From NCBI GenBank assembly GCA_016712625.1, contig JADJQQ010000001.1, forward strand, positions 868,001 through 932,000: a stretch of DNA of 64,000 bases, given 5' to 3'. Each line of letters begins with the position of its first letter. The first letter of the stretch is position 1. The position numbers and the translations under genes are program-made. The notes under the pieces are model-generated. The model saw only the letters and a program-made list of their open reading frames with translations. It ran no database searches and was not told the DNA's origin. Below, one piece after another: positions 63,140-64,000 of the stretch. The DNA is from Candidatus Competibacteraceae bacterium. GTDB taxonomy: Bacteria > Pseudomonadota > Gammaproteobacteria > Competibacterales > Competibacteraceae.

Positions 63140-64000
63140 ATGCGTCCCGATCTCCGTCCCACTGAACCTCCTCGCCAGCAGCGCCGTGACTGGGAAAACA
63201 TTCGCGCGCTACTGCCGTATTTTTGGGAATATCGGGGTCGCGTGGTACTCGCCCTTAGCTGCTTATTATTTGCCAAGCTCGCCAATATCGGGGTCCCGTT
63301 AGTGCTTAAAGGGATCGTGGACCGTCTCGACGCCAGCCACCAAGCGATGATTGTGTTGCCGTTTACACTGCTGATGGCCTACGGGGCGCTGAAATTGGGC
63401 AATGCGCTGTTTGGAGAATTGCGCGATGTGTTGTTTGCGCGGGTACGCTACCGCGCCATGCGGCGCTTGACCGTGCGCACCCTGGCTCATTTGCACGATT
63501 TGTCGCTACGCTTTCATCTGGAGCGCAAGACCGGCGCAATCAGTCGCGATTTGGAACGCGGCGCTCGCAGTTTGAGCACCTTGCTCAACTATCTGGCGTT
63601 CAGCATTCTGCCAGTGATAGCGGAATTCCTGCTGGCCGCGGCGCTGCTGCTGGGCCGCTATCCCCCGATTTTCACCTTAATCATCTTCGGCAGCGTCGCC
63701 GTTTATGTCGCTTTCACCTTCGCGATTACCAACTGGCGGATGGAGCACCGCCATCTGATGAATCGTCTGGAATCGCAAGCCGGCAACGAGGCCTTGGACA
63801 GCCTGATCAATTACGAAACCGTCAAATATTTCGGTAACGAAAATCTGGAGTTAAAGCGCTGTGACGCCACTCTGACCTCCTGGGAAAAAAGCGCCATACT
63901 CAGTCAAGGTTCGATGTCAGCGCTCAATTTTGGTCAGGGCGGGATTATCGCCGTGGGCGTCACCCTGATCATGTGGGCCGCCGCTAGTCGAGTTGCCGCG
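63140..64000 (+). CDS. Atm1-type ABC exporter, N-terminal part (cut by window end)
   Basis: The frame from ATG 63140 is open to the window end (287 codons). It encodes the membrane domain of a half-size ABC exporter related to Atm1/HMT1 (heavy-metal or glutathione-linked iron-sulfur export): R-A-L-L-P-Y-F-W-E-Y near the start, G-A-I-S-R-D-L-E-R-G, and the Atm1 signature L-I-N-Y-E-T-V-K-Y-F-G-N-E. Several hydrophobic helices are visible. The ATPase domain is outside the window. Confidence 0.88.
   Translation, partial: MRPDLRPTEPPRQQRRDWENIRALLPYFWEYRGRVVLALSCLLFAKLANIGVPLVLKGIVDRLDASHQAMIVLPFTLLMAYGALKLGNALFGELRDVLFARVRYRAMRRLTVRTLAHLHDLSLRFHLERKTGAISRDLERGARSLSTLLNYLAFSILPVIAEFLLAAALLLGRYPPIFTLIIFGSVAVYVAFTFAITNWRMEHRHLMNRLESQAGNEALDSLINYETVKYFGNENLELKRCDATLTSWEKSAILSQGSMSALNFGQGGIIAVGVTLIMWAAASRVAA

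Overview
The window is a GC-rich (roughly 60 percent by eye), densely packed bacterial chromosome segment. Gene content and order point to a gammaproteobacterium outside the Enterobacterales: divergent epmB/efp with epmA, nagZ-hpt-mtnP, topA-tsaC beside smg-dprA-lysM, def-fmt-rsmB-DUF4390-ntrY-ntrX-trkA, tolC, lptF-lptG divergent from pepA-holC, a FimX-like protein, and a phosphatase/STAS pair resembling Pseudomonas HsbR/HsbA. A Competibacter-like or purple-sulfur-like relative is a guess. No rRNA, insertion sequence, integrase or CRISPR array is visible.

Layout. 1-13.8 kb: queA (with an internal stop), htpX, a FimX-like protein, the EF-P modification module, psd, a SCO1 protein, prmB, a large REC-PAS-GGDEF-EAL protein and hemN. 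13.9-18.9 kb: a complete branched-chain amino acid ABC transporter (livJ-H-M-G-F). 18.9-24.3 kb: adk, soluble pyrophosphatase ppa, proton-pumping pyrophosphatase hppA, moaC and rnd. 24.5-29.1 kb: a glycine-zipper lipoprotein, an unrecognised 255-residue protein, a DUF255 thioredoxin-fold protein, a CYTH-domain enzyme and an L,D-transpeptidase. 29.1-33.5 kb: a four-gene signalling operon (sensor kinase, receiver, REC-PP2C phosphatase, STAS antagonist). 33.5-36.0 kb: nagZ, hpt, mtnP. 36.0-42.0 kb, minus strand: lysM lipoprotein, dprA, smg, topA, tsaC. 42.2-50.6 kb: def, fmt, rsmB, DUF4390, ntrY, ntrX, trkA. 50.7-53.6 kb: a PCMT-family methyltransferase, tolC and an RDD membrane protein. 53.6-59.4 kb: lptG/lptF, then pepA, holC and a DUF853 ATPase. 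59.4-61.1 kb: a short AT-rich island (VOC protein, PfkB kinase) ending near tRNA-Arg(CCG). 61.7-64 kb: a membrane-anchored cytochrome c with a long proline-rich tail and the start of an Atm1-type ABC exporter cut by the window edge.

Most genes are housekeeping (translation, envelope, cofactor and energy metabolism). The regulatory theme is strong: two large c-di-GMP-type proteins, a kinase-phosphatase-STAS partner-switch module and an NtrY/NtrX pair. Eight conserved genes are interrupted (queA by a stop; hppA, the DUF255 gene, fmt, rsmB, DUF4390, ntrY and the DUF853 gene by frameshifts). At least three of the frameshifts sit in homopolymers and a fourth in a dinucleotide run, and total lengths fit intact families after a one-base correction. 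Assembly error is therefore more likely than wholesale gene decay. I found no clearly new multi-gene system; the least ordinary items are the cytochrome with IPPPPI-type repeats, the HK/REC/PP2C/STAS operon, the AT-rich island and two structured leaders.
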